This document shows positions 34,709 to 43,623 of a stretch of DNA of 64,000 nt, piece after piece. The notes beneath the pieces were generated by a model. It was not told where the DNA came from, ran no database searches, and saw only the letters and a list, made by a program, of their open reading frames with translations. This stretch comes from Tabrizicola sp. (GTDB taxonomy: Bacteria; Pseudomonadota; Alphaproteobacteria; Rhodobacterales; Rhodobacteraceae). The DNA lies in contig NZ_JAEULO010000041.1 in NCBI RefSeq assembly GCF_016793705.1, positions 124,001-188,000 on the forward strand. Direction: 5' to 3'. Each line of letters starts with the position of its first letter. Within the stretch, counting starts at the first letter, position 1. The position numbers were made by a program, and so were the translations under genes.

Positions 34709-35851
34709 TCATTGGCGCAGGCCGTGTCTGTCGAGCGCGGCCCAGGTGTCGGTGAGGTCGACCACCTGGCCGGTCACACGGGCCTGGTCCAGCGCAATTG
34801 CGGCGATGCCCGCCTCCATCGCGTCGAGGATGGAGACGGGAAGCGCGCCGGATTGCCCGCGCAGGTAGGCGGTGATGTCGCGGCACATGAGCTGGTCGGC
34901 GCCGTAGTGTGCGCCCTTCATCGCCGTTCCTTGCGTGTAGTCGTGGTCGGCAAGGCGGCGGCCGTCGCGGGCGGTGACTTTCAGGAAGCCGCGCACGAAG
35001 TCGCCCTCGGCCATGCCATGCGTGCCGATCACGCAGAAGCGGCGGTGTTCGTCGGGGACGTTCAGGTTGGTGTGGAAGGCGAGGGAGGCACCGGTCTCGT
35101 ACTCAAGGATCGCGGTCTGGTAGTCGATGATGTCGCCGTCGGACAGGAAGGGATCGTCGGTCGATTCCCAGACGGATTTCTTGACGTGGAAGATTTCGGC
35201 CTCGGCATTCGACTTCGGCGCGTTGGCGGGGACGAAGCTTTTGCGCCCGCCGAAACTGGCGACGCGAGCGGGGCGCGAGCCGGTGACCATGTTGTAGATG
35301 TCGAGGTCGTGGCAGCATTTCTCCAGCATGAAGCCACCGGCGAGGCCGGTCTTGCGGCGCCAGTCGCGCATGAAGAAAGCGCCGTGGTAGGGGCCGATGT
35401 GTTCGTTGGCTTCAAGGCTGGTGACATCGCCGAGCCAGCCCTGCGACTGGGCGGCGCGGAGGTCGACCATGTGCTGCGAGTAGCGCAGGACGAGGCCGAC
35501 CATGACGCGGTTGGTACCGCCGTGTTTTGCAAGGAGGCGCGCGAGTTCGAGGGTTTCCTCGATGGAGACGACGACGGGCTTTTCGGTGAAGATCTGCACG
35601 CCTGCCTCCAGCCCCAGGCGGATCTGGTCGAGGTGGAAGACGTTCGGGGAGAAGACGCAGTAGAGGTCCGGCCGCGCGTCGGAGAGCATTGCCTCGACGG
35701 AAGGGTAGCGCGGGGTGTCCTCGCCGATCATCGAAAGATGGGTGGGCTGGGGGTCGTAGTAGCCGACGATCTCGGCTTCCGGCATCTCTTCCTTGAGTGT
35801 GGTCAAGACATGACCGGCCCGCAGACCGATGCCTGACGTGACAATACGCAT
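34709..35851 (-). CDS. Gfo/Idh/MocA-family oxidoreductase in amino-sugar operon
   Basis: A 380-residue NAD(P)-dependent oxidoreductase. The N-terminus RIVTSGIGLRAGHVLTTLKEEMP carries a modified glycine-rich loop. IFTEKPVVVSIEETLELARLL is the EKP motif, and GGFMLEKCCHDLDIYNMVTGS carries the family's C-terminal-domain Asp/His region. Its reaction is unknown; in this operon it may oxidise, epimerise or deglycosylate an imported amino sugar or uronic derivative. It follows the transporter ATPase gene after 12 bases. Confidence 0.82.
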   Translation of the reverse strand: MRIVTSGIGLRAGHVLTTLKEEMPEAEIVGYYDPQPTHLSMIGEDTPRYPSVEAMLSDARPDLYCVFSPNVFHLDQIRLGLEAGVQIFTEKPVVVSIEETLELARLLAKHGGTNRVMVGLVLRYSQHMVDLRAAQSQGWLGDVTSLEANEHIGPYHGAFFMRDWRRKTGLAGGFMLEKCCHDLDIYNMVTGSRPARVASFGGRKSFVPANAPKSNAEAEIFHVKKSVWESTDDPFLSDGDIIDYQTAILEYETGASLAFHTNLNVPDEHRRFCVIGTHGMAEGDFVRGFLKVTARDGRRLADHDYTQGTAMKGAHYGADQLMCRDITAYLRGQSGALPVSILDAMEAGIAAIALDQARVTGQVVDLTDTWAALDRHGLRQ

Positions 35852-35863
35852 TGTGGTCTCCTT

Positions 35864-36961
<1,098 letters not shown>

Positions 36962-37026
36962 GGACGCGTCCTTGGAGAGGAAGGGCGGAAGGGTGGGGGC
37001 GCGATTGGCCGCGCCCCCGGTTCTGA

Positions 37027-38235
37027 TCAGCGGACGGCGGCGAGTTCGACACCCGCTTGCGTCACCAGCTCGTCCACGGTGCCTTCGCCCAGCATGATGC
37101 CCTGGATCATGTTGGTGAAGACGGCCTGCAGGGCCTTGAAGTCCTCGACCATCGGCTCCGGCCCGCCGGTCGAGATGCCCGCGACGAAGACCGGCCAGTT
37201 GCCCTTGGTGTAGAAGACATCCGTCATGCCGAGCTTCTCGTAGTCGAGGATCGGCGTCAGACCCCAGGTCATGTCGAGGTCATACTGCGCCTCGCCCGAG
37301 GTCAGCGCCTTGGCAAGCTTGGTCGCCAGTTCCTCGTTCCCGGTGCCCTTGAAGACGGCGAGCGAGTCGGTGATCAGGATCGTGCCGTTGGTGCCCGAGG
37401 GGCCGTGCGGGACGGGGACGATGATCTGGTTCGGAACCTTTTCCTTGTGCTGGCCTTCACCCCAGGGTCCGTTCACGTACATGGCGATCTGCCGGTCGTT
37501 GAAGAGGTCCTTCATCTGGTCGCGTTCCCATTCGGTCGGGCCCGATTCCATGTAGGGCAGGAGGTCTGCATAGAGTTGCAGGGTTTCGCGGGTTTCCTTG
37601 CTGTCAAGCGCCGGGGTGCCGTCGTCGTTGTAGACCTTGCCGCCGTTGGAATAGAGGAAGTCGAGGAACATGTGCATCGTGTTGTCGAAATCCTTGCCCG
37701 CGATGCCGATGCCTGCGGCGTCGGTGTTGTCGGTCACGGTCTTCGCCAGAGCCACAAGCTCGGTCCAGTCGGCGGGCGCCTTGCATTCGGCCCCGGCGGC
37801 TTCGACCACGGTGCAGTTGATGTAGAGCGCCTTGGTCGAGAAGGCGTGCGGGATGCCCCAGTACTGGCCGCCGTTGGTCACGGTCTTCAGCACGCCGGGC
37901 TGGAACACGGCCTCTTCCTCGGGGGTGAAGGTGACGGGAACGATCAGGTCGTTCTTCGCCAACTGGCGCAGGGTGCGGGACCCCATGTAGGCCACGTCCG
38001 GCGGGTCGCCCGCGGCGGCGAGCTGCATCGACTTGTCCTGGCAGGTGCCCCATTCCACCGCTTCCATCTTCACGGTGACGCCGGGATTGTCGGCCTGGAA
38101 CTTGTCGATCACCACCTGGTCGGCGGGGCGCACTTCGCCGCCGCACATGATGAAATGCAGCTCCTGCGCCTGGGCCGAGAGCGCCGTTCCGGCCATCAGG
38201 CCTGCGGCGACCGTCAGGGTCTTGAGATGGGTCAT
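37027..38235 (-). CDS. Periplasmic sugar-binding protein of the amino-sugar transporter
   Basis: A 402-residue family-1 solute-binding protein. The start at 38235 is preferred: AGGGAGA lies 6 bases upstream and MTHLKTLTVAAGLMAGTALSAQAQE is a Sec signal. The frame happens to be open far upstream into the permease genes, but that part is a shadow. Mature features: ELHFIMCGGEVRPADQVVIDKFQADNPGV, DVAYMGSRTLRQLAKNDLI, MYVNGPWGEGQHKEKV and LDMTWGLTPILDYEKLG. It is the third gene of the operon, behind the permeases, an uncommon order. Ligand inferred from the pathway genes. Confidence 0.87.
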   Translation of the reverse strand: MTHLKTLTVAAGLMAGTALSAQAQELHFIMCGGEVRPADQVVIDKFQADNPGVTVKMEAVEWGTCQDKSMQLAAAGDPPDVAYMGSRTLRQLAKNDLIVPVTFTPEEEAVFQPGVLKTVTNGGQYWGIPHAFSTKALYINCTVVEAAGAECKAPADWTELVALAKTVTDNTDAAGIGIAGKDFDNTMHMFLDFLYSNGGKVYNDDGTPALDSKETRETLQLYADLLPYMESGPTEWERDQMKDLFNDRQIAMYVNGPWGEGQHKEKVPNQIIVPVPHGPSGTNGTILITDSLAVFKGTGNEELATKLAKALTSGEAQYDLDMTWGLTPILDYEKLGMTDVFYTKGNWPVFVAGISTGGPEPMVEDFKALQAVFTNMIQGIMLGEGTVDELVTQAGVELAAVR

Positions 38236-38267
38236 TCGTAGTCTCCCTTGTTGGTGGTCTTGGTTGG

Positions 38268-39113
38268 TCATTCTTTCACCGCGCCGGCGGTGAGGCCCGC
38301 GACGAGGAACTTCTGGAGGAACAGAAACACGATCATCACCGGGGTGATGCCGGTCAGGGCGGCGGCCATCAGCTCGTTCCAGGTGGTGTCCTGGTAGCCG
38401 ACAAACTCGAACAGGCCGGCGGGAAGCGGCTGGATTTCGCGGACGTTGTTGAAGGTGATGGCGAACAGGAACTGCTGGGCATAGGCGCCGATGTAGACGG
38501 CGGTGCCGACGACGATCAGGCCGGGGACGGCGAGCGGGATCACCACCCGGCGCAGGGTGTAAAGCCGCGAGGCACCGTCGACGAAGGCGGCCTCCTCCAG
38601 TTCGCGCGGGATCTTCTCCAGGTACGACCGGAGAAGCCAGATGCCCGTCGGGATCAGGAAGGCCACGCCGGGGATGATCATCGCCCAGTAGGTGTTGAGC
38701 ATCCCGAGCGAGCGCAGCACCCGGTAGAGCGGGATCAGCAGCACCGCCCCGGTGAACATGTTCACGGCCAGGAACCCGCCCAGCGACAGCGACTTGAACG
38801 GAAAGTCGAGACGGGCATAGGCGTAGGCAGCGGGTATGACCACGATCATGGTGATCACGGTCACGGCCGAGGCGACGAAGATCGAGTTGAAGATGTAGCG
38901 CCCCAGAAGCGGCACCGTGTTCCACATATCGCGGTAGGCTTGCAGGCTGAAATCCTCGGACCACCAGGAGAATTCGGCGGTCATCAGGTGGCTCATGGGG
39001 CGGAGCGAGACGCGGATCATCTCGATGAAGGGCATCAGGATGAAGAGGAGGAAGAAGAAGGTGGCGATGTAGACGCCGATCTTCTGGAGGAACGAGAGCT
39101 TGTCGATCTGCAT
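38268..39113 (-). CDS. Sugar ABC permease, MalG type
   Basis: A 281-residue permease: six transmembrane segments starting KIGVYIATFFFLLFILMPF. The EAA loop is ELEEAAFVDGASRLYTLRRVVIPLAVPGLI near residue 185. It ends FLQKFLVAGLTAGAVKE, typical of MalG-type subunits. It pairs with the permease encoded 15 bases upstream. Confidence 0.9.
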   Translation of the reverse strand: MQIDKLSFLQKIGVYIATFFFLLFILMPFIEMIRVSLRPMSHLMTAEFSWWSEDFSLQAYRDMWNTVPLLGRYIFNSIFVASAVTVITMIVVIPAAYAYARLDFPFKSLSLGGFLAVNMFTGAVLLIPLYRVLRSLGMLNTYWAMIIPGVAFLIPTGIWLLRSYLEKIPRELEEAAFVDGASRLYTLRRVVIPLAVPGLIVVGTAVYIGAYAQQFLFAITFNNVREIQPLPAGLFEFVGYQDTTWNELMAAALTGITPVMIVFLFLQKFLVAGLTAGAVKE

Positions 39114-39128
39114 GATTTCGCCCCTCTC

Positions 39129-40055
39129 TTACTTGGCGCCGTAACGGCGGTTCACGCGGTTCAGGAACCACAGGTAGAAGAGCGAGAAGGACGCCAGCAG
39201 CACCACGATCACCACCGCCCGCGCCGCGCCCTCGCCGAAACGCTGGGCGGAAATCGCGACCTTGTAGGTGTCGATGATCAGGGTGGTCGTCGCCCCGCGC
39301 GGGCCGCCTTCGGTGAGAATCCAGATGATCTCGAAGCTGTTGAAGGTCCAGATCGCGGAGAGGAGCGCCATCGAGACAATGACTGGCATGATCTGGGGAA
39401 TGGTGATGCGGCGGAAACGATACCAGCGCCCGGCGCCGTCGACCCAGGCGGCCTCGTAAAGGTCCTTGCTGACGCCCTGCATCGCGGCGAGGAAGAACAG
39501 CGTCACCATCGGGGTGCCGACCCAGACATCGGTGACGATGGCCGAGTAGAAGGCCGAGGTCTTGGTGGCGAGGAGGGCGACGCGGTCCTGCACCAGGCCG
39601 AATTCCTGCAACAGGCCCGAGATCAGCCCGAAATAGCCGTTGTACATCCATTTCCAGCCGATGACCCCGATGGCGACCGGGATCACCCAGGGCGGCATGA
39701 CCAGCACGCGGAACAGCGCCTTGCCCGGAATGGCGGCGTTCAAAAGCGTGGCGCCGATCAGCCCGACCACCAGCTTCAGGCTGACGGCGAGGACCATCCA
39801 GTAGAAGGTGCGCCCCACGGTCTGCCAGAATTTCGGGTCGCCGAAGAGGACGGTGTAGTTTGCCGCGCCGACCCAGTTCTCGCCGCCGAGCGTGGCGTCG
39901 GTGAAGGAGAGGCGGATCGTCTCGATCAGCGGCCAGACCACGATGACGGCGATGAACAGCAATGCGGGCGCAATCAGGAGCCAGGCAAAGGCGCGGTCGG
40001 ACAGCTCGCGGCGCTGCATCCGTTCCGGCGCGGCGGTTTCGACGGCAAGCGTCAT
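39129..40055 (-). CDS. Sugar ABC permease, MalF/UgpA type
   Basis: A 308-residue permease with six transmembrane segments. The N-terminus ERMQRRELSDRAFAWLLIAPALLFIAVIVVWPLIETIRLSF is typical of the family. The EAA loop is LYEAAWVDGAGRWYRFRRITIPQIMPVIV. It is the first gene of the ten-gene amino-sugar operon, divergent from the gntR gene across a 229-base control region. Confidence 0.9.
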   Translation of the reverse strand: MTLAVETAAPERMQRRELSDRAFAWLLIAPALLFIAVIVVWPLIETIRLSFTDATLGGENWVGAANYTVLFGDPKFWQTVGRTFYWMVLAVSLKLVVGLIGATLLNAAIPGKALFRVLVMPPWVIPVAIGVIGWKWMYNGYFGLISGLLQEFGLVQDRVALLATKTSAFYSAIVTDVWVGTPMVTLFFLAAMQGVSKDLYEAAWVDGAGRWYRFRRITIPQIMPVIVSMALLSAIWTFNSFEIIWILTEGGPRGATTTLIIDTYKVAISAQRFGEGAARAVVIVVLLASFSLFYLWFLNRVNRRYGAK

Positions 40056-40125
40056 GCGGTTCCCCCTGTCCAGCCTGGGCCGCCTGGCAGGGCGGCGCGG
40101 GTCGAATCATCTTGTTGTCCTGACG

Positions 40126-40270
40126 ATACCAAAAAACATCTGATTTGCTACCATCATAATACCAAGTTACCGAAAAAATCGGAAGCGGCGCGATTTTCCC
40201 TTGTTTTCGCGCCGAAAATCGGCCCTTCTGGCAAGAAGCGATGGAATTGGTTCCGTCAAAACAATACCAA
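40126..40270. promoter_or_regulatory. Divergent control region with repeated ATACCAA sites
   Basis: The heptamer ATACCAA occurs three times on the plus strand (40126-40132, 40159-40165, 40264-40270), and a CTACCAT variant lies at 40148-40154. All are in the AT-rich 229-base gap between the transporter operon and gntR. The last copy lies 14 bases before the gntR start, where it could mediate autorepression. These are the best candidates for operator half-sites of the adjacent GntR regulator. The -10/-35 boxes are not clear. Confidence 0.55.
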
Positions 40271-40284
40271 TTCGGGGGCTTCCG

Positions 40285-41046
40285 ATGGAAGACGATCAGG
40301 CGCTCTACCGCCCCGAAGCGTGGTTTCGCGCCGCGCGCGGGCCGCGGTACGAGCAGCTTTACCGCCATCTCTCGGCGGCCATCGCGGGCGGTGAACTGCC
40401 GCCGGACAGCCAGCTTCCGCCGGAACGCGAGCTGGCTCTGATCGCCGATGTCTCCCGCGTGACGGTGAGGAAGGCGGTCAGCCAGCTGGTCGAGGACGGC
40501 GTGCTGGAACAGCGGCGCGGCGCAGGTACTTTCGTCAAACCCGCGCGGTCGCGGATCGAGCAGTCGCTCTCGGCGCTTCTGTCCTTCACCGACTACATGC
40601 GCCAGCGTGGCAAGACTTCGTCCAGCCGCATCCTGCGCCGGGGGCTGTTCCTGCCCACGCCGGACGAAACCATCGCGCTGGGGCTTCCGGCCGGGGATCG
40701 GGTGGCGCGGGTGGAGCGGTTGCGCTTTGCCGACGAGACAGCGCTGGCGCTGGAATGGTCCTCGCTGCCGACCGATGTGCTGCCCAACCCCGAAGTGGTG
40801 GAAACCTCGCTATATGACGTGCTGCGGGCATCGGGGAAGGCACCGACGCGGGCGGTGCAGCGGATCACGGCGGTGAACCTGACGGCGGCGGATGCCAAGC
40901 TGTTGCTCCTGCCGGAAGGGGCGGCGGTGCTGCGGATCGACCGGACGGCCTATCTGCCCTCGGGGCGGCCGATCGAGTTCACGCGGGGGCTATACCGCAG
41001 CGACATCTATGATTTCATTGCCGAATTGAGGCTGGACGCGCCATGA
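40285..41046 (+). CDS. GntR/HutC-family regulator of the amino-sugar locus
   Basis: A 253-residue regulator starting at 40285 (MEDDQALYRPEAWFRAARG) behind GGGGG; the frame is open upstream through AT-rich control DNA. The N-terminal winged helix is at about 18-85 (LPPERELALIADVSRVTVRKAVSQLVEDG; QRRGAGTFV). A UTRA effector domain follows (about 100-245, LGLPAGDRVARVERLRFADETALALEWSSLP; FTRGLYRSDIYDFIAEL). UTRA proteins of the NagR/DasR group sense phosphorylated amino sugars. The stop overlaps the hexosaminidase start by 4 bases. Confidence 0.9.
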   Translation: MEDDQALYRPEAWFRAARGPRYEQLYRHLSAAIAGGELPPDSQLPPERELALIADVSRVTVRKAVSQLVEDGVLEQRRGAGTFVKPARSRIEQSLSALLSFTDYMRQRGKTSSSRILRRGLFLPTPDETIALGLPAGDRVARVERLRFADETALALEWSSLPTDVLPNPEVVETSLYDVLRASGKAPTRAVQRITAVNLTAADAKLLLLPEGAAVLRIDRTAYLPSGRPIEFTRGLYRSDIYDFIAELRLDAP

Positions 41047-42878
41047 CCCTGAGCTTTTCCGCCCGGATCGAGGGGCGGCAGATCCTGTGCGCCATCGGCA
41101 CGGATCGCCCGCTTGCCGCGCCGGTCTTCTGCTTCTCGCTGATGGCCGCGCCGACGGTGGTCTCAGGCGGCACGCTCGTCCGGCGGGTGGCGGGCTATGC
41201 CGAGGTCGCCTTGCCGGACCTTGCGGCAGGCGCGGTGCATGAGGTGGTGCTGGAGCACGCCAACGCAGATTACTTCCCGCGCAACCGGGCCTGGCTGCCG
41301 CTGGGGCCGTATCTGCGGGTGGGGAAGGAGTGCCTGCCGCTGCCGCCGGGCGCCGGCCTCGGCCTGCGGGAGGCGGAGGGGCCACCTGCGCCTGCACTGG
41401 AGGCCGGGCGTTTGCCGCTGGTCCCGCAGCCGACAGAGTGGCGCGCTTCGGGCGGGGAGATCGGTTTCGCCGCGCTGTCTCCGGTCGAGGGGCTGGAGGG
41501 CGTGGCGGACCTGGCAGAGAGGCTGGGGCTGGCGCCGCTGGTTGTGCCGGGGGGGCTGCCACTGGCGGTGACGGAGGAGGCAGCACTTAGGCCAGAGGGC
41601 TATCGCCTGACCATCGCACCGGCGGGCCTGTCGGTCGCGGTGGGCGGACCTGCGGGGCTGCACTACACCGGGATCACGCTCCTGACCTTGCGCGAGACCT
41701 GTGGCGGCAAGCTTCCCTGCGGCGTGATCGAAGACCAGCCGCGCTTCGGCTGGCGTGGGCAACATCTTGATTGCGCGCGGCATTTCTTCGGCGTCGATTT
41801 CATCCTGCGCCTCCTCGACCTGATGGCGCTCCTCAAGCTGAACCGCTTCCACTGGCATCTCTCTGACGACGAGGCCTTCCGGCTGGAGGTCGAGACCCAG
41901 CCCCTCCTCTGGCAACGCACCGCCTTCCGGGGCGAGGGCGAGCTGGTGCCGGGCGTCTTCGGCGGCGGCATACGGGCGGGGGGTAGCTATTCGAAGGCCG
42001 ACGTGGCGCTTGTGCTGGCGCGGGCCAAGGCGCTGCACATCGAGGTGCTGCCGGAGATCGAGGTCCCCGCCCATTCGCACGGCATGGTCAAGGCGATCCC
42101 CGGCCTGCGCGACCCCGGCGACAATGGCGAGGAGGCCTCGGTCCAGGGTTATATCGACAACATCGTGAATCCCGCGATGCCCGCGACCTGGGAGCTGTTG
42201 CAACCCCTGGTACAGGAAGTGGCAGGGCTGTTCCCCTTCGGCATGATCCACCTTGGCGCGGACGAGGCGCCGCACGGGGCCTGGGACGGTTCGCCCGCCG
42301 TGGCGGCGCTGAAGGCGCGCGAGGAGCTTCGGACTTCGGATGACCTGCAGGGCTGGATGCTGGCGAAGCTGGCGGAGGGGCTGGTGGCGCAGGGCATCCG
42401 CGTCGCGGCCTGGGAGGAGGCGGCGAAGGGGGTGCAGGGCGGCATCGGCAACGGCGCGCTTCTGTTCAGCTGGACGGGGCAGGGGCCGGGGGTGGAAGCC
42501 GCGCGGCGGGGGCATGACGTGGTGATGTGCCCGGCGCGGACCGCCTATTTCGACCTCGCCCATTCGGACGATCCGGACGACTGGGGCGCGGCCTGGGCGG
42601 GGTTCGTTCCGCTGGAAAAGACCGTCGACTGGAACCCGGTGCCGAAGGGGGCCGAGGACATCGCCCCGCGCATCGCCGGGGTGCAGGCCTGCTTCTGGGG
42701 CGAGTTCACCACCGAGGACTCACAGGCGGAGGGGATGATTGCCCCCCGTATCCTCGGGATCGCCACGAAGGCGTGGGAGCCCGCCTGGCGGACCGATGGG
42801 CATGGTATCCGGGCGCTGGCGGGGATCTACGGGCCGCTCTTCGACCGGATCGGCTGGAGGCGGTACCGCGGGGCGTGA
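41043..42878 (+). CDS. Beta-N-acetylhexosaminidase, GH20
   Basis: A 611-residue glycosidase. The N-terminal part (1-210) includes a GH20b-like domain (FAALSPVEGLEGVADLAERLG; GYRLTIAPAGLSVAVGGPAGLHYTGITLL). The catalytic barrel starts FGWRGQHLDCARHFFGVDFI and contains LNRFHWHLSDDEAFRLEV, EIEVPAHSHGMVKAIPGL and the catalytic Asp-Glu pair in MIHLGADEAPHGAW. Conserved tryptophans are in AAWEEAAKG and VQACFWGEF. No signal peptide is obvious, so it may be cytoplasmic and act on imported oligosaccharides. It is translationally coupled to the regulator. Confidence 0.92.
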   Translation: MTLSFSARIEGRQILCAIGTDRPLAAPVFCFSLMAAPTVVSGGTLVRRVAGYAEVALPDLAAGAVHEVVLEHANADYFPRNRAWLPLGPYLRVGKECLPLPPGAGLGLREAEGPPAPALEAGRLPLVPQPTEWRASGGEIGFAALSPVEGLEGVADLAERLGLAPLVVPGGLPLAVTEEAALRPEGYRLTIAPAGLSVAVGGPAGLHYTGITLLTLRETCGGKLPCGVIEDQPRFGWRGQHLDCARHFFGVDFILRLLDLMALLKLNRFHWHLSDDEAFRLEVETQPLLWQRTAFRGEGELVPGVFGGGIRAGGSYSKADVALVLARAKALHIEVLPEIEVPAHSHGMVKAIPGLRDPGDNGEEASVQGYIDNIVNPAMPATWELLQPLVQEVAGLFPFGMIHLGADEAPHGAWDGSPAVAALKAREELRTSDDLQGWMLAKLAEGLVAQGIRVAAWEEAAKGVQGGIGNGALLFSWTGQGPGVEAARRGHDVVMCPARTAYFDLAHSDDPDDWGAAWAGFVPLEKTVDWNPVPKGAEDIAPRIAGVQACFWGEFTTEDSQAEGMIAPRILGIATKAWEPAWRTDGHGIRALAGIYGPLFDRIGWRRYRGA

Positions 42879-42883
42879 GGATG

Positions 42884-42939
42884 GCTCGTCGTGGACTTCG
42901 TCACTCCTCGCGACGAGAAGACGAAGTCGCACGAGGAGG
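42884..42939. repeat. REP-like hairpin, copy 2 of 2
   Basis: Reverse-orientation relative of 19305-19377, sharing GGACTTCGTCACTCCTCG and flanks. TCGTGGACTTCGT pairs with ACGAAGTCGCACGA. It exactly fills the space between the GH20 stop and the convergent alkD stop, so it probably works as a bidirectional 3' end. Confidence 0.7.
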
Positions 42940-43623
42940 TCAGGTAAGATGCCGCGCAGCCTCTTTCCGGGCGAAGGGTTTCAGCATCTCGCCATGCGCG
43001 GCGAGGAAGGCCCGCGTCGCCGCCGCATCGTGCTTCGACAGGTCGCGCAGCCACCAGGCCACGGCCTTCTGGATGAACCAGTCGCGGTCCGGGGCCAGTT
43101 GGGCGCACCAGCCCAGCACGCGCTGCCGGATCGCAAGGTCCTGATCCGTCGGGAAATTCTGCTTGGTCCAAGGCAGGGTCATCACCAAAGCCGCGCGGCG
43201 GGTCCACATATGCGGGCTTGTCACCCAGCCCTCCACCTGGTCCAGCCGCGACGGATCGGCCACCAGCCGCCGGGCGCCGGCATCGGAGGCGTGGTCGGCC
43301 AAGGCCCAGCCGTCGAACTGGGGCACCCAGCTGGCGATCAGGTCCCAGACGCCCTGGTCCGGACGCAACCGCGCCTGGGTCAGCAGCTTCGCCGCCGCCA
43401 CCCTTGCGTCGTGGATGTCCGAGCGCCAGAGGCCGTCGGCCAGCGCCACGCGCTCTTCCACCGACAAACCCTCGCGCCAGGCCGTCGCCAGTTCGGTGAT
43501 CCGCGGCACCCGCAGGCCCAGCACGCGACGGGGCGACTTGAGATAGGCCGCCTCGGCGACCGCGCGTTCGGGGTCGGCTTCGGCCTCGAGCGCCGCCAGC
43601 GCGTCCTGAAGGGTGATGGTCAT
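42940..43623 (-). CDS. AlkD-like DNA alkylation repair protein
   Basis: A 227-residue helical-repeat protein of the AlkD/HEAT-like family. PRRVLGLRVPRITELATAWREG, LWRSDIHDARVAAAKLL and WVTSPHMWTRRAALVMTLPW are typical, the last carrying the Trp/Arg cluster that flips alkylated bases. The later DRDWFIQKAVAWWLRDLSKHD also fits. AlkD excises bulky or N7/N3-alkylated purines. It overlaps glmS by 4 bases (ATGA), so repair and amino-sugar biosynthesis genes share a transcript with no obvious functional link. Confidence 0.85.
   Translation of the reverse strand: MTITLQDALAALEAEADPERAVAEAAYLKSPRRVLGLRVPRITELATAWREGLSVEERVALADGLWRSDIHDARVAAAKLLTQARLRPDQGVWDLIASWVPQFDGWALADHASDAGARRLVADPSRLDQVEGWVTSPHMWTRRAALVMTLPWTKQNFPTDQDLAIRQRVLGWCAQLAPDRDWFIQKAVAWWLRDLSKHDAAATRAFLAAHGEMLKPFARKEAARHLT

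Noticed and set aside
37027-40368. A single 1113-codon frame covering binding protein and permeases
   Set aside because: Only the last 402 codons match a protein family and have a ribosome site and signal peptide; the upstream part is out of frame with two clear permeases.
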